A model generated the notes under the pieces. It had not been told where the DNA came from and did not search any database. It worked only from the letters and a program-made list of their open reading frames with translations. Below, piece after piece: positions 7,374 through 15,487 of a stretch of DNA of 27,049 nucleotides. The position numbers were made by a program, and so were the translations under genes. Source of the stretch: an uncultured Lachnospiraceae bacterium. Lineage in GTDB: Bacteria; Bacillota; Clostridia; Lachnospirales; Lachnospiraceae. Numbering within the stretch: position 1 is the first letter of the stretch; each line of letters opens with the position of its first letter. The stretch is taken from NCBI GenBank assembly GCA_910578715.1, contig CAJTRL010000052.1:1-27049 (forward strand). The letters run 5' to 3'.

Positions 7374-9089
7374 ATGTCAACAAAAGCGAATTACAAGATT
7401 GACGAAATCGGTAAAGGCAAAGTCGGTTTTTCTAAGACCCGTTCTATTATCGAAGCAGCTTTCTACGGCAATAACGTAGTAAAAGTCAACACATTGAAAG
7501 AGGCTTATAATCTGGCGAAAAACTCACCGGGAACGATTGTTACCGATATGCCGGTTAAAGACGGCGAAACCTTTGGTCTTGACGCTGACGCAAAAGTTCT
7601 GTTGTTCAACGATGGCGCTGTAACAGGCCGTTACGCAGCTGCACGCCGTATCAAAGGCGAACCGGGCGTTGATGAAACAAAACTTGACAAAGTCGTTATG
7701 GATGCGATTTATGAAACACGCTGGAAAACGATGTATCATGCAGAGTGCTTCGTAGGCCTTGACCCTGAATTTATGGCAAAGGCTCATCTTTTGATTCCGG
7801 AAGGAGAAGAGAATCTGCTTTACAACTGGATGATTAACTTCCAGTATATGTCCGACGAATATGTGAAGATGTACAAAAAATCCCAGCCAATCGGCGAAGG
7901 CAAAGAGCCGGATATCTATATCTTCTCAGACCCCCAGTGGGCTCCTCACGAGGCGCCGGATGTTGATTACAGCTGCTTAAGCGACCCTCTGACCCTGTGC
8001 TATTTCGATACCAATGAGAACTGCGCTGCAATTCTTGGTATGAAATATTTCGGTGAGCACAAGAAAGGCACACTGACAATGGCATGGGCGCTGGCAAACA
8101 GAAACGGTTACGCTTCCTGCCACGGCGGACAGAAAGAATATCTGCTTCCGGACGGAAAGAAATTCGTTGCATCCGTATATGGTCTGTCAGGTTCCGGTAA
8201 ATCCACGCTGACGCATGCAAAACATGGCGGAAAATACGAAATCAAAGTGCTTCATGATGATGCGTTTATTATCAATACAGATACCTGTGCTTCCGTTGCT
8301 TTGGAGCCTACTTATTTCGATAAGACGGCTGACTATCCGACAGGATGCCCGGACAACGAATATCTGTTATCCGCACAGAACTGCTCCTGTACAATGGACA
8401 GCGAAGGCAAGATTCAGCTCGTAACGGAAGATATCAGAAACGGTAACGGACGTGCTATCAAGTCCAAACTCTGGTCTCCGAACCGCGTAGATAAGATTGA
8501 CGCACCGGTTAATGCAATCTTCTGGATTATGAAAGACCCGACCATTCCGCCGGTAGTAAAACTGAACGGTTCCGCGCTTGCTTCCGTAATGGGCGCTACG
8601 CTGGCTACCAAGACATCTACTGCAGAACGTGTTGCGGCTGGAACGGACCTTAATGCAATCCGTATCGTACCTTATGCAAACCCGTTCAGAACTTATCCGC
8701 TCGTAAACGATTATGAGAAGTTCAAAAAACTCGTTGAAGAAAAGAACGTTGCATGCTACATTGTCAATACAGGCGATTTCATGGGCGAGAAAGTAAAACC
8801 CGCTGATACGCTTGGCATTCTTGAGACAATCGTAGAAGGCAGAGCGAACTTCGAGAAATGGGGCAATTTCGATGATATTGAAATCATGAACACATGGGAT
8901 GGCCAGACAGAAGGCTTCAAGAACTTCAAGGCTGACTTAAACGATGCTGACTACAAGGCACAGTTAAAGGCTGCTATGGAGACCCGTGTAAATGCGGTTA
9001 AAGATTTTGCTTCCAAGAAAGAAGGCTACGACAAACTGCCTGACGAAGCGCTGGCTGCTCTCGAGAAACTGGTTGCGGCGTTGAGCTAA
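7374..9089 (+). CDS. pckA: Phosphoenolpyruvate carboxykinase (ATP)
   Basis: Interconverts oxaloacetate + ATP and PEP + CO2 + ADP. In anaerobic clostridia it may run in either direction, for gluconeogenesis or for CO2 fixation toward C4 acids. The 571-aa product is slightly longer than the usual 530-540. It has the PEPCK-type P-loop GLSGSGKST (270-278, Lys276), the kinase-2 acidic pair in LHDDAFII (Asp295, Asp296), LWSPNRVDKID, and the C-terminal nucleotide-pocket region with NPFRTYPLV. The GTP-type signature was not seen. AGGAGG lies before the ATG. It is a single-gene unit with its own promoter and a strong terminator. Codon use looks more biased than its neighbours (many GAA, AAA, CGT, GTT), consistent with high expression. 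Confidence 0.94.
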   Translation: MSTKANYKIDEIGKGKVGFSKTRSIIEAAFYGNNVVKVNTLKEAYNLAKNSPGTIVTDMPVKDGETFGLDADAKVLLFNDGAVTGRYAAARRIKGEPGVDETKLDKVVMDAIYETRWKTMYHAECFVGLDPEFMAKAHLLIPEGEENLLYNWMINFQYMSDEYVKMYKKSQPIGEGKEPDIYIFSDPQWAPHEAPDVDYSCLSDPLTLCYFDTNENCAAILGMKYFGEHKKGTLTMAWALANRNGYASCHGGQKEYLLPDGKKFVASVYGLSGSGKSTLTHAKHGGKYEIKVLHDDAFIINTDTCASVALEPTYFDKTADYPTGCPDNEYLLSAQNCSCTMDSEGKIQLVTEDIRNGNGRAIKSKLWSPNRVDKIDAPVNAIFWIMKDPTIPPVVKLNGSALASVMGATLATKTSTAERVAAGTDLNAIRIVPYANPFRTYPLVNDYEKFKKLVEEKNVACYIVNTGDFMGEKVKPADTLGILETIVEGRANFEKWGNFDDIEIMNTWDGQTEGFKNFKADLNDADYKAQLKAAMETRVNAVKDFASKKEGYDKLPDEALAALEKLVAALS

Positions 9090-9124
9090 TTGGCGGTAAT
9101 ACTGCAAAATCATAGTGTAATGAT

Positions 9125-9158
9125 AAAAGGGATATATGGGATTCATATATCCCTTTTT
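9125..9158 (+). terminator. Intrinsic terminator of pckA
   Basis: A 14-bp perfect stem (9125-9138 with 9144-9157; core GGGATATATG/CATATATCCC) around a 5-nt loop, ending in a T-run from 9154. Confidence 0.92.
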
Positions 9159-9325
9159 ATGTGAAATATTATTTTTCGGACAAAACAGGACAGAGAATGA
9201 CAGGTTTAAAATAAGAAATTACGCTATACTGATTCCATGCCCGTGAAACGGGGACACATAAAAAGAGATAGCAATGCACATCCATATGCCGGACGGTATA
9301 TGAATTTGTGCGGAAAGGATGAACT

Positions 9326-10243
9326 ATGAGGAATCAGATTTTAGAACATTATCTGAAAACAGGAACCTACACTTATGCGGGGCCTTACGGAGAGTATTTC
9401 CGCTCGCTGCCCGATGAGGTGGACGAAATCGGACATCTTGTGTGCGCCCAGGTCATTCACCGCGTTACGCTGCGGGAGGGCAATACAAATGCCAACGATA
9501 AACTGCAGTATGGCGATATGACCCGGTTTCCCTGGTACAGGATGCGTTGTGAAGATGACATTCTGATGACGGCGGCGGCAATGACAGCGGAATTATTCCG
9601 GCTGGATGAAAGAGGGTTTGTCCCGGACAGAAGGACAGAGGATAAGATTGTCGTGACATGCCGGTACGTATCGGTGCTCATGAGCGCGATTCTGAAGGCC
9701 CGGCATATACCGTGCCGTTCCCGTTCCGGTTTTGCGCCTTATTGTCAGCCGGGAAAAAGCATGGACCACTGGATTAACCAATACTGGAATGCAAAAGAGG
9801 AACGATGGGTAACATTTGATGCGGATGGATTTTATGACGAAAACGGCATGAATCTGGGGCAGTACGATATCGCAGAAGGAAAGTTTGACTTTGCGGCCAG
9901 AGCCTGGCTGGATGTGCGCGGCGGAAAAGTGGACGGAAGCAGATTTATTTATGCCGACGGACATGGAACCTGTTCTTTAAAAGCGATTATCAGGGCCCTG
10001 TTTTACGATTTCCATTCCCTGATGAACGATGAAATTTCCTATCAGTTCCAGCCCTGTTACATTGATGGAAAATTTGAGCAGCTTACGGAGCAAGATTTGG
10101 CAGAACTGGATATGCTTGCGGAATTACTGCTCGAACCAGATAAAAATTTTGAAAAACTTATCCGGTTATGGGATGGCGAGAAGAAATACAGAATTATGAA
10201 CAGCCCGCTCGTCGGTGATTATGATAACCTCGGAAGATGGTAA
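9326..10243 (+). CDS. Transglutaminase-like (papain-fold) domain protein
   Basis: 305 residues, no signal peptide or membrane helix, so probably cytoplasmic. A transglutaminase-like catalytic triad is visible in order: Cys112 in VTCRYVSVLMSAILKARHIPCR, His148 in MDHWINQYWN and Asp165 in VTFDADGF. The Cys sits at the start of a helix followed by an IPCR strand, as in the bacterial transglutaminase/protease-like superfamily. The N-terminal ~100 residues and C-terminal ~110 residues match nothing I recognise. It may act as a peptidase, amidase or cross-linking enzyme; the substrate is unknown. The GGAAAGGA ribosome-binding site follows a hairpin in the leader (9283-9290 with 9295-9302). The gene is probably single, as pckA ends in a terminator and the 6S RNA promoter follows. 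Confidence 0.82.
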   Translation: MRNQILEHYLKTGTYTYAGPYGEYFRSLPDEVDEIGHLVCAQVIHRVTLREGNTNANDKLQYGDMTRFPWYRMRCEDDILMTAAAMTAELFRLDERGFVPDRRTEDKIVVTCRYVSVLMSAILKARHIPCRSRSGFAPYCQPGKSMDHWINQYWNAKEERWVTFDADGFYDENGMNLGQYDIAEGKFDFAARAWLDVRGGKVDGSRFIYADGHGTCSLKAIIRALFYDFHSLMNDEISYQFQPCYIDGKFEQLTEQDLAELDMLAELLLEPDKNFEKLIRLWDGEKKYRIMNSPLVGDYDNLGRW

Positions 10244-10274
10244 AGATTCACAAACATCTTTATAGAAATAGTAG

Positions 10275-10303
10275 TTGTATTTTTACAAAGTGTTGGATAT
10301 AAT
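10275..10303 (+). promoter_or_regulatory. Promoter of the 6S RNA-like gene
   Basis: TTGTAT (10275-10280), a 17-nt spacer and a consensus TATAAT (10298-10303). The predicted start is near 10310. Confidence 0.7.
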
Positions 10304-10309
10304 AGAATT

Positions 10310-10512
10310 AACCTGAGATGCGCGATAATTCTTGTTATTTTGAACCTACAGTTACTTTAAACGGGATTCCTACATCGTCATATGGATGTCAGGCCTCCGG
10401 CCCGGAACGGATATCCGAAACGGGCATTGTGCAGTGGAAGGCAGAAATATGATTGCGGTTACCCACCTAGCTATTGCTAGGAGTCAAAATACAGGATACG
10501 GCATTTTGGGGG
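10310..10512 (+). ncRNA. ssrS: Probable 6S RNA
   Basis: 6S RNA binds the sigma-A RNA polymerase holoenzyme as an open-promoter mimic and reduces transcription in slow growth. This ~200-nt segment has no convincing gene and folds as expected. The 5' CCTGAGATGC pairs with 3' GCATTTTGGG, and TCTTGT plus TATTTTGA (10330-10343) pairs with TCAAAATA plus CAGGA (10484-10496), making a long closing stem with a bulge. A central region then has TTACTTTAAAC on one side and GCGGTTACCC on the other. A small perfect hairpin CCTAGC-TATT-GCTAGG (10466-10481) lies in the 3' side of the bubble, a feature known from Firmicutes 6S RNAs. A strong promoter and terminator flank it. Identified from structure and partial motif recall, not by a covariance search. 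Confidence 0.7.
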
Positions 10513-10519
10513 CTTATAC

Positions 10520-10556
10520 AAAAGAAGAAGCAGTCATTGCGACTGCTTTTTCTTTT
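10520..10556 (+). terminator. Intrinsic terminator after the 6S RNA-like gene
   Basis: AAGCAGTC (10528-10535) and GACTGCTT (10541-10548) form the core stem around ATTGC. It is extended by A/G-rich and T/C-rich flanks and ends in TTTTTCTTTT. Confidence 0.9.
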
Positions 10557-10571
10557 GTGTGCGAGCAATGA

Positions 10572-10706
10572 GCCGGGCGGGAGTGTTTGCGCTTGCACTC
10601 GTGAGTGCATACGCTCACATCCGGCGAATGCCGCGCTCAGCGAGTAGGGAAGATGGCTCTTTCCTATTCGATTACGGGCATATCGGGGAATGATGGATAG
10701 TGCGGG
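10572..10706 (+). promoter_or_regulatory. Hairpin-rich leader before the SpoIID-domain gene
   Basis: Between the 6S terminator and the SpoIID-type gene lies about 150 nt of inverted repeats. An outer GCCGG/CCGGC (10572-10576 with 10621-10625) encloses a perfect TGCACTC-GT-GAGTGCA hairpin. The right-hand CGGC can alternatively pair with GCCG at 10630-10633. A further TAGG..AAGA/TCTT..CCTA hairpin follows near 10645-10666. No promoter could be placed with confidence, and no known riboswitch class was recognised. Confidence 0.4.
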
Positions 10707-10718
10707 GAGAAATATTGC

Positions 10719-12983
10719 ATGAGGGAAAACTGGAAAAATTTTGTAAAACTGCTTGCGATTCTTGCGGGTATGGTATTTCTGTTCTGGCTGTGGCTTCACC
10801 GGATGGAATCGGTTAAGGAAGAACCTGAAGGGGAAAAGATGAGCGTTGAAGATGTAAAGATTCTGCTGGAAGCGCTGGAACTGTCGGTTACATTTGAAGA
10901 TACTCAGGAAACTGCCGGGCAATGGGAACTTACATATGGACAGTATCTGTCGATTTATGAACAGATTGGCGGTGCAGAGAAAGGAATACCGGAATTTGCG
11001 GACAAATACGAGGAAACTCATGCTTTTCTGAAAGAGGACTGGTATCAGGCTTTTCAGCGTATGCTTGCATTTTACGATTTGGATTCTTCTATCTGGAAGA
11101 CGACCGTATTTATTATAAAGGTGGACGCACAGGAGAAAAAACTTTACACACAGAACAGCGAATATACTTATTGTTCGTCTTCTTTTGCGGATTCAGCTTT
11201 TTTCAAGGAAGAAGTCTATGTGAAGGGAGACGAACTGCTGACCAGCGTCCGTACGCTGGATGAAAAGACGATTCTGGAGAATGTCTGGGTGATGGAAGTG
11301 ACAGGCGGACAGAACGGGCAGACAGAAAGCGGACAGGGCGGAACGGAAAGTCAGACAGAGTTGGAAGAGACGGCCGCATATACGATATCATGTTTTTACA
11401 GACAGGTGGAATTTACGGTGCCGGCGGCGGAGCAGACGGAGCGGGAACAGGTGACCGACCTGGCCTTTGAGAATGGAAAGCTGACTGATGCGGTAGTAAA
11501 ATCGGAAAAGATTCGGGGAAAGCTGCTTCGGGTCACGCCGGATGCCATGGAAATCGAAGGGTATGGAACTTATGAAACGGAAGAAAGTCTGGAAGTCTAT
11601 AAACTGTTCGGCACGCTGGAAGCGCAAAGCAAAACGGATTTGATGATTGGGTATGATTATACCGATTTCGTCGTATGGAACCAGAAAATCTGCGCCTGCC
11701 TCGTGTCCAGGGAAGGCGAGATGGACCAGATACGCGTTTTGTTAAAAAATACGGCGGAGGGCGGTTATTATTATGAAAAGGCGCTCGTCACAGCAGACGG
11801 ACAGCAGACCCTTGTGGAAGCGGACAAAATGGATGTCGGAGAACGTCTGGTTTTTCAAAACCAGGCATTGACTGATAAGGTCAAACTGGAAATTGAAGAT
11901 ATTCAGAAATCGGATAATTATTACAGGGGCGCACTGGAATTTTATAAAACGGAAGAAGGCATGGTTATTATCAATGAACTGCCGCTGGAAGAATATTTAT
12001 ATGCGGTGGTGCCGAGTGAGATGCCGGCTTCTTATCCGATGGAAGCATTAAAGGCGCAGGCGGTCTGCGCAAGAACCTATGCCTTTAAATATATTCTGCA
12101 TGCCGGGTTTGCCGGTCTGGGTGCGCATCTTGACGATACGACTTCCTATCAGGTTTATCATAATCTGGAGGAAAATGCGGCGACGACGACCGCAGTAAAA
12201 GAAACGGCCGGAATGAAACTTTATTATCAGGGAGAACTGGCTGAAAATTATTATTATTCTACGTCCTGCGGATATGGGACCGATACGGGAATCTGGAAAT
12301 CGGATAAAGAACCGATATCTTATATCAGACCGGGAAAACTGGCGCCGGAGGATGCGAAACAGAATGCACAGAGTGCGGAAGATATGGCGCTGGAAGAGAA
12401 TTTCGCTGCCTATATCAAAACGGTGGATGAAACGGATTTTGAGAGTGGAGAAGCCTGGTACCGCTGGCAGTACGAAGTGGCGGAAGCCGATGTGGATGAA
12501 CTGCTTGCGCGGATAAAGGAACGGTATCAGGCAAACCCGGCGCTGATTCTGACGAGAAAAGAAGGGGCGGACGGCGCTTATTATGTGTCGGAGTCTGTTC
12601 AGGATATCGGTGAGCTGCAAAATATCTCCATCAGCAAAAGAGGCCCCGGCGGAATTGCGGATGAAATGCTGATTACAGGGAATAAGGCCGTTATTAAAGT
12701 CATTTCGGAATATAATATCCGCCGTATCTTATGCGATGGAGAAAGCCAGGTTATCAGACAGAACGGAAGCGCCACTGTTCCCGGCACCCTTCTGCCAAGC
12801 GCTTTTTTTGTCATAGAAACTGGAAATATGGAAGAAGATATGGTAGGATATACATTGATTGGCGGCGGTTACGGGCATGGAGTGGGCATGTCCCAGAACG
12901 GCGCGAAAGAAATGGGCAGACGGGGCTATGGCTATGAAGATATTCTGCGGAGTTTTTTTGTGGATTGTGAGATTAAAGGTTGA
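10719..12983 (+). CDS. Long SpoIID/LytB-domain protein
   Basis: 754-residue membrane-anchored protein. The N-terminus has a short basic segment and one transmembrane helix (about 8-26, LLAILAGMVFLFWLWL), then an extracytoplasmic region. Residues ~30-410 are not recognised. Residues ~420-560 carry the SpoIID start (ELPLEEYLYAVVPSEMPASYP, LKAQAVCARTYA) and YYSTSCGYG. The C-terminus has the conserved GGGYGHGVGMSQNGAKEMGRRGYGYEDIL. SpoIID is a peptidoglycan lytic transglycosylase needed for engulfment, and LytB-type relatives modify amidase activity. At twice the length of Bacillus SpoIID, and without spoIIQ or spoIIID nearby, this is more likely a cell-wall remodelling paralogue than the engulfment enzyme itself. 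GGGGAG lies 8 nt before the ATG. Confidence 0.88.
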   Translation: MRENWKNFVKLLAILAGMVFLFWLWLHRMESVKEEPEGEKMSVEDVKILLEALELSVTFEDTQETAGQWELTYGQYLSIYEQIGGAEKGIPEFADKYEETHAFLKEDWYQAFQRMLAFYDLDSSIWKTTVFIIKVDAQEKKLYTQNSEYTYCSSSFADSAFFKEEVYVKGDELLTSVRTLDEKTILENVWVMEVTGGQNGQTESGQGGTESQTELEETAAYTISCFYRQVEFTVPAAEQTEREQVTDLAFENGKLTDAVVKSEKIRGKLLRVTPDAMEIEGYGTYETEESLEVYKLFGTLEAQSKTDLMIGYDYTDFVVWNQKICACLVSREGEMDQIRVLLKNTAEGGYYYEKALVTADGQQTLVEADKMDVGERLVFQNQALTDKVKLEIEDIQKSDNYYRGALEFYKTEEGMVIINELPLEEYLYAVVPSEMPASYPMEALKAQAVCARTYAFKYILHAGFAGLGAHLDDTTSYQVYHNLEENAATTTAVKETAGMKLYYQGELAENYYYSTSCGYGTDTGIWKSDKEPISYIRPGKLAPEDAKQNAQSAEDMALEENFAAYIKTVDETDFESGEAWYRWQYEVAEADVDELLARIKERYQANPALILTRKEGADGAYYVSESVQDIGELQNISISKRGPGGIADEMLITGNKAVIKVISEYNIRRILCDGESQVIRQNGSATVPGTLLPSAFFVIETGNMEEDMVGYTLIGGGYGHGVGMSQNGAKEMGRRGYGYEDILRSFFVDCEIKG

Positions 12984-13046
12984 AAGAAAATCTTTCGACC
13001 TTGATTTGAGGGTCAGATGAACATGCAGCCATGTTCGCCTGACTCA
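12976..13046 (+). repeat. Double-hairpin intergenic motif, copy 1
   Basis: Hairpin 1 is a 12-bp stem with a 3-nt AAA loop (12976-12987 with 12991-13002; GTTGAAAGA/TCTTTCGAC) and starts inside the SpoIID-type gene's last codons. The linker TTGATTTGAG (13001-13010) overlaps the stem end. Hairpin 2 is GGGTCAG..GAACATG-CAGC-CATGTTC..CTGACTC (13010-13045). The same plan recurs at 19540. Neither hairpin ends in a U-run, so it is not a typical terminator. Confidence 0.55.
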
Positions 13047-13077
13047 TGTAGACAATATGGGATAAAGGGGTATTGCT

Positions 13078-13935
13078 TTGAGAACAATCATCAGGTTGAT
13101 TTTAATCATAAAAGATTTTGCAGCGGAAATGACGCGGAAGAATATCAGCGCTTTTGCGGCCAGCGCCGCTTTTTTCCTGTTTCTGTCCATCATTCCTCTT
13201 TTGATGGCGTTGTGCGCAGTGCTTCCCTATACTTCCCTGACGGCGGAAAACCTGATTATGGCCTGTATGAAGGTGGTACCGGAAACAATGGGCGGTTTTG
13301 TGGAGAGCGTCGTTACGGATGTGTATGCCCGCTCGGCCGGAACGATTACGATATTCGCAATTGTGACAATCTGGTCTGCGGCCAAAGCGATGCTTGCGCT
13401 GATACAGGGGCTGAATGAAGTGAATGATATCGAAGAGAAACGCAATTATCTGCTGCTTCGGACGATTGCCTGTTTTTATACGGTCATTATGTTAGTCGCC
13501 ATTCTGCTTTCCATTTTTATTATGGTATTTGGAAATGTAATCGTTAATCTTGCGCTGCGTGATTTCCCGCAGTTAAAACTGCTCGTCCAGTTTATCATGC
13601 ACTTTCGCTTTCTGGCTTCCTGGGTAATCCTGACTTTGATTTTCGCCCTGATTTATACCTTTGTGCCAGGCAGAAAACTACGGTTCCGGAAACAGCTTCC
13701 GGGCGCTGCTTTTTCGGCGGTGGTGTGGAGTATCGCTTCCTACTTTTTTTCCGTATATATAGAATTTTTCAACGGTTTCGGAACTTATGGAAGTCTGACC
13801 ACAATCGTCATTTTGATGTTCTGGTTTTATATGATGATGTATATTCTGCTGATAGGGGCCCATATTAACCGGTATTTCGGACCGGTCTACAAATTTCTGT
13901 TCGGATGGCTTGACAAGTCGTGGAAAAGGCATTAG
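13078..13935 (+). CDS. YihY/BrkB (UPF0761) family membrane protein
   Basis: 285-aa integral membrane protein. A TTG start at 13078 has AAAGGGG 7 nt upstream. About six hydrophobic segments are visible: near residues 28-50 (AASAAFFLFLSIIPLLMAL), 85-110, 127-155 (FYTVIMLVAILLSIFIMVFG), 170-200, 210-232 and 240-265 (TIVILMFWFYMMMYILLIGAHINR). The family motifs are FFLFLSIIPLL near the start, the ALIQGLNEVNDIEEKR loop, and FNGFGTYGSL with LIGAHINR at the end. The family was once called ribonuclease BN in error; its true role is unknown, with transport proposed. The C-terminal coding sequence contains the promoter of the pheST T-box leader. Confidence 0.9.
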   Translation: MRTIIRLILIIKDFAAEMTRKNISAFAASAAFFLFLSIIPLLMALCAVLPYTSLTAENLIMACMKVVPETMGGFVESVVTDVYARSAGTITIFAIVTIWSAAKAMLALIQGLNEVNDIEEKRNYLLLRTIACFYTVIMLVAILLSIFIMVFGNVIVNLALRDFPQLKLLVQFIMHFRFLASWVILTLIFALIYTFVPGRKLRFRKQLPGAAFSAVVWSIASYFFSVYIEFFNGFGTYGSLTTIVILMFWFYMMMYILLIGAHINRYFGPVYKFLFGWLDKSWKRH

Positions 13936-13938
13936 ACT
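13910..13938 (+). promoter_or_regulatory. Promoter of the pheST T-box leader
   Basis: Consensus TTGACA (13910-13915), a 17-nt spacer and TAGACT (13933-13938). It lies across the last codons and stop of the YihY gene, with transcription starting near 13945. Confidence 0.65.
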
Positions 13939-13944
13939 AGTACA

Positions 13945-14307
13945 AAGATATTTGATAATCCATATGCAAAGGCTGTGAAAGTGTCAGTAAGGCATTATGT
14001 TCTTACAGAGAGAGGAAGCCATCGGCTGGAAACTTCCTCAAGTTCAGATAATGACCCGAATTTCCCACCGGAGCCGCTTAGAGGAACGACCGGCATCGAC
14101 TTTCCGTATTTTTATGAAATGGGAAAAGCTGTGCGGTTCAGTAATTTAAGACGTATCGGCACGTTACGCCAAATGAGTGTCTGCCTGGAATCGGTCGTTT
14201 CGGAGAATCTGCCGGAATGGAATCTTTTTATGACTGAGAAAGGTGGGAATCTGGGTGGTACCGCGGTTTATTCGTCCCATATGTTTTGTGCATATGGGAT
14301 TTTTTTT
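13945..14307 (+). promoter_or_regulatory. T-box leader (Phe specifier) controlling pheST
   Basis: Uncharged tRNA-Phe binding to this leader stabilises the antiterminator and lets transcription continue. Seen: the Stem I elements AGTAAGGC (near 13986) and AGAGAGAGGAAGCC; the specifier region GAAT followed by TTC at 14062-14064, a Phe codon matching the downstream genes; the T-box GGGTGGTACCGCG (14253-14265); and a strong competing terminator (14275-14307). The leader is about 360 nt, somewhat longer than many T-boxes. The open frame across this region is not a credible gene. Confidence 0.95.
14275..14307 (+). terminator. Regulated terminator of the Phe T-box
   Basis: A perfect 9-bp stem TCCCATATG/CATATGGGA around a 7-nt loop, followed by eight T residues. 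It starts 9 nt after the T-box sequence, so it competes with the antiterminator. Confidence 0.93.
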
Positions 14308-14366
14308 GCGCGGGCAATGAGACGGAAATGCCTGCACACTTTAAAAAATTAGAAAGGATTGACGAC

Positions 14367-15386
14367 ATGAAAGAAAAATTAGAACAACTCAAGGCGGAAG
14401 CGCTGCGTCAGATTGAGTCCAGCGATGCGCTGGAAAAGCTGAATGAAGTGCGGGTTAGTTTTCTTGGGAAAAAGGGAGAATTGACGAGCGTATTGAAAGG
14501 GATGAAAGACGTTGCGCCTGAAGAGCGGCCGAAGGTAGGGCAGCTTGTCAATGAGACGAGGGAACAGATTGAAAGAGTATTGGATGAGGCAATTGCCAAA
14601 ATGGAGCGGATGGCCAGAGAGGCGCAGATGAAGGCGGAGGTCATTGACGTTACGCTGCCGGCAAGGAAGAACGAGGTTGGACACCGCCATCCCAACACGA
14701 TTGCGATGGAAGAGGTAGAGCGCATTTTTACCGGTATGGGCTATGAAGTGGTGGAAGGCCCGGAAATCGAAACGGATTATTATAATTTTGAGGCGCTGAA
14801 TATTCCGGCGGACCATCCGGCGAAGGACGAACAGGACACTTTTTATATTTCGGGGGATATTCTGCTCCGTACACAGACTTCCGGCACTCAGGTGCATGAG
14901 ATGGAAAAAGGAAAACTGCCGATTCGGATGATTGCACCGGGACGGGTATTCCGTTCCGATGAAGTGGATGCGACCCATTCCCCTTCTTTTCATCAGATTG
15001 AAGGGCTTGTTATCGACAGACATATCACCTTTGCGGATTTGAAAGGGACGCTGGCGGAGTTCGCAAGAGAACTATTCGGAGAAGAAACGAAAGTCAAATT
15101 CAGGCCACATCACTTTAACTTCACGGAGCCCAGTGCGGAAATGGATGTGAGCTGTTTCAAATGCGGCGGAAGCGGCTGCCGGTTCTGCAAGGGTACCGGC
15201 TGGATAGAGATTCTGGGCTGCGGCATGGTGCATCCGAACGTGCTGCGCATGAGCAAAATCGACCCGGAAAAATATTCAGGATTTGCGTTCGGCATCGGTC
15301 TGGAACGTATCGCGCTGTTAAAGTACGAAATCGACGATATGCGGCTGTTATATGAGAACGATATCAGATTTTTAAAACAGTTCTAG
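14367..15386 (+). CDS. pheS: Phenylalanine-tRNA ligase alpha subunit
   Basis: Catalytic subunit of the (alpha-beta)2 synthetase that charges tRNA-Phe. The 339 residues are the usual bacterial length. An N-terminal coiled-coil tRNA-binding arm (about 1-90, KEKLEQLKAEALRQIES) precedes the class II core. Core motifs: HRHPNTIAMEEVERIFTGMG; motif 2 around IAPGRVFRSDEVDATHSPSFHQIEG; and motif 3 FAFGIGLERIALLKY with DDMRLLYENDIRFLKQF at the end. A Cys-rich loop, CFKCGGSGCRFCKGTGW, is present as in many Firmicutes PheS. The start at 14367 has AAAGGA 8 nt upstream; the frame remains open upstream through the T-box terminator, but a start there is not credible. It is followed 101 nt later by pheT. Confidence 0.97.
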   Translation: MKEKLEQLKAEALRQIESSDALEKLNEVRVSFLGKKGELTSVLKGMKDVAPEERPKVGQLVNETREQIERVLDEAIAKMERMAREAQMKAEVIDVTLPARKNEVGHRHPNTIAMEEVERIFTGMGYEVVEGPEIETDYYNFEALNIPADHPAKDEQDTFYISGDILLRTQTSGTQVHEMEKGKLPIRMIAPGRVFRSDEVDATHSPSFHQIEGLVIDRHITFADLKGTLAEFARELFGEETKVKFRPHHFNFTEPSAEMDVSCFKCGGSGCRFCKGTGWIEILGCGMVHPNVLRMSKIDPEKYSGFAFGIGLERIALLKYEIDDMRLLYENDIRFLKQF

Positions 15387-15487
15387 TACAATTAAGGTAA
15401 TTTTAGGAAAAGAAGAAGTTCGAAAGACGTCCAATTTCAGGGCGGCTGAAAGAACGATGATAATAGAAACAGAAAGGAAGGAAGAAA

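Noticed and set aside
10386..10571. 61-aa open frame between the transglutaminase-like and SpoIID-type genes
   Set aside because: It overlaps the 6S RNA-like gene and its terminator, with no ribosome-binding site.
13975..14352. Open frame across the pheS leader
   Set aside because: It covers the T-box RNA including its terminator and has no ribosome-binding site; the RNA explains the sequence fully.
14379..15023. Long antisense open frame opposite pheS (also 15500-16363 and 17201-17992 opposite pheT)
   Set aside because: They mirror the codon structure of the real genes, have no ribosome-binding site and no recognisable product.
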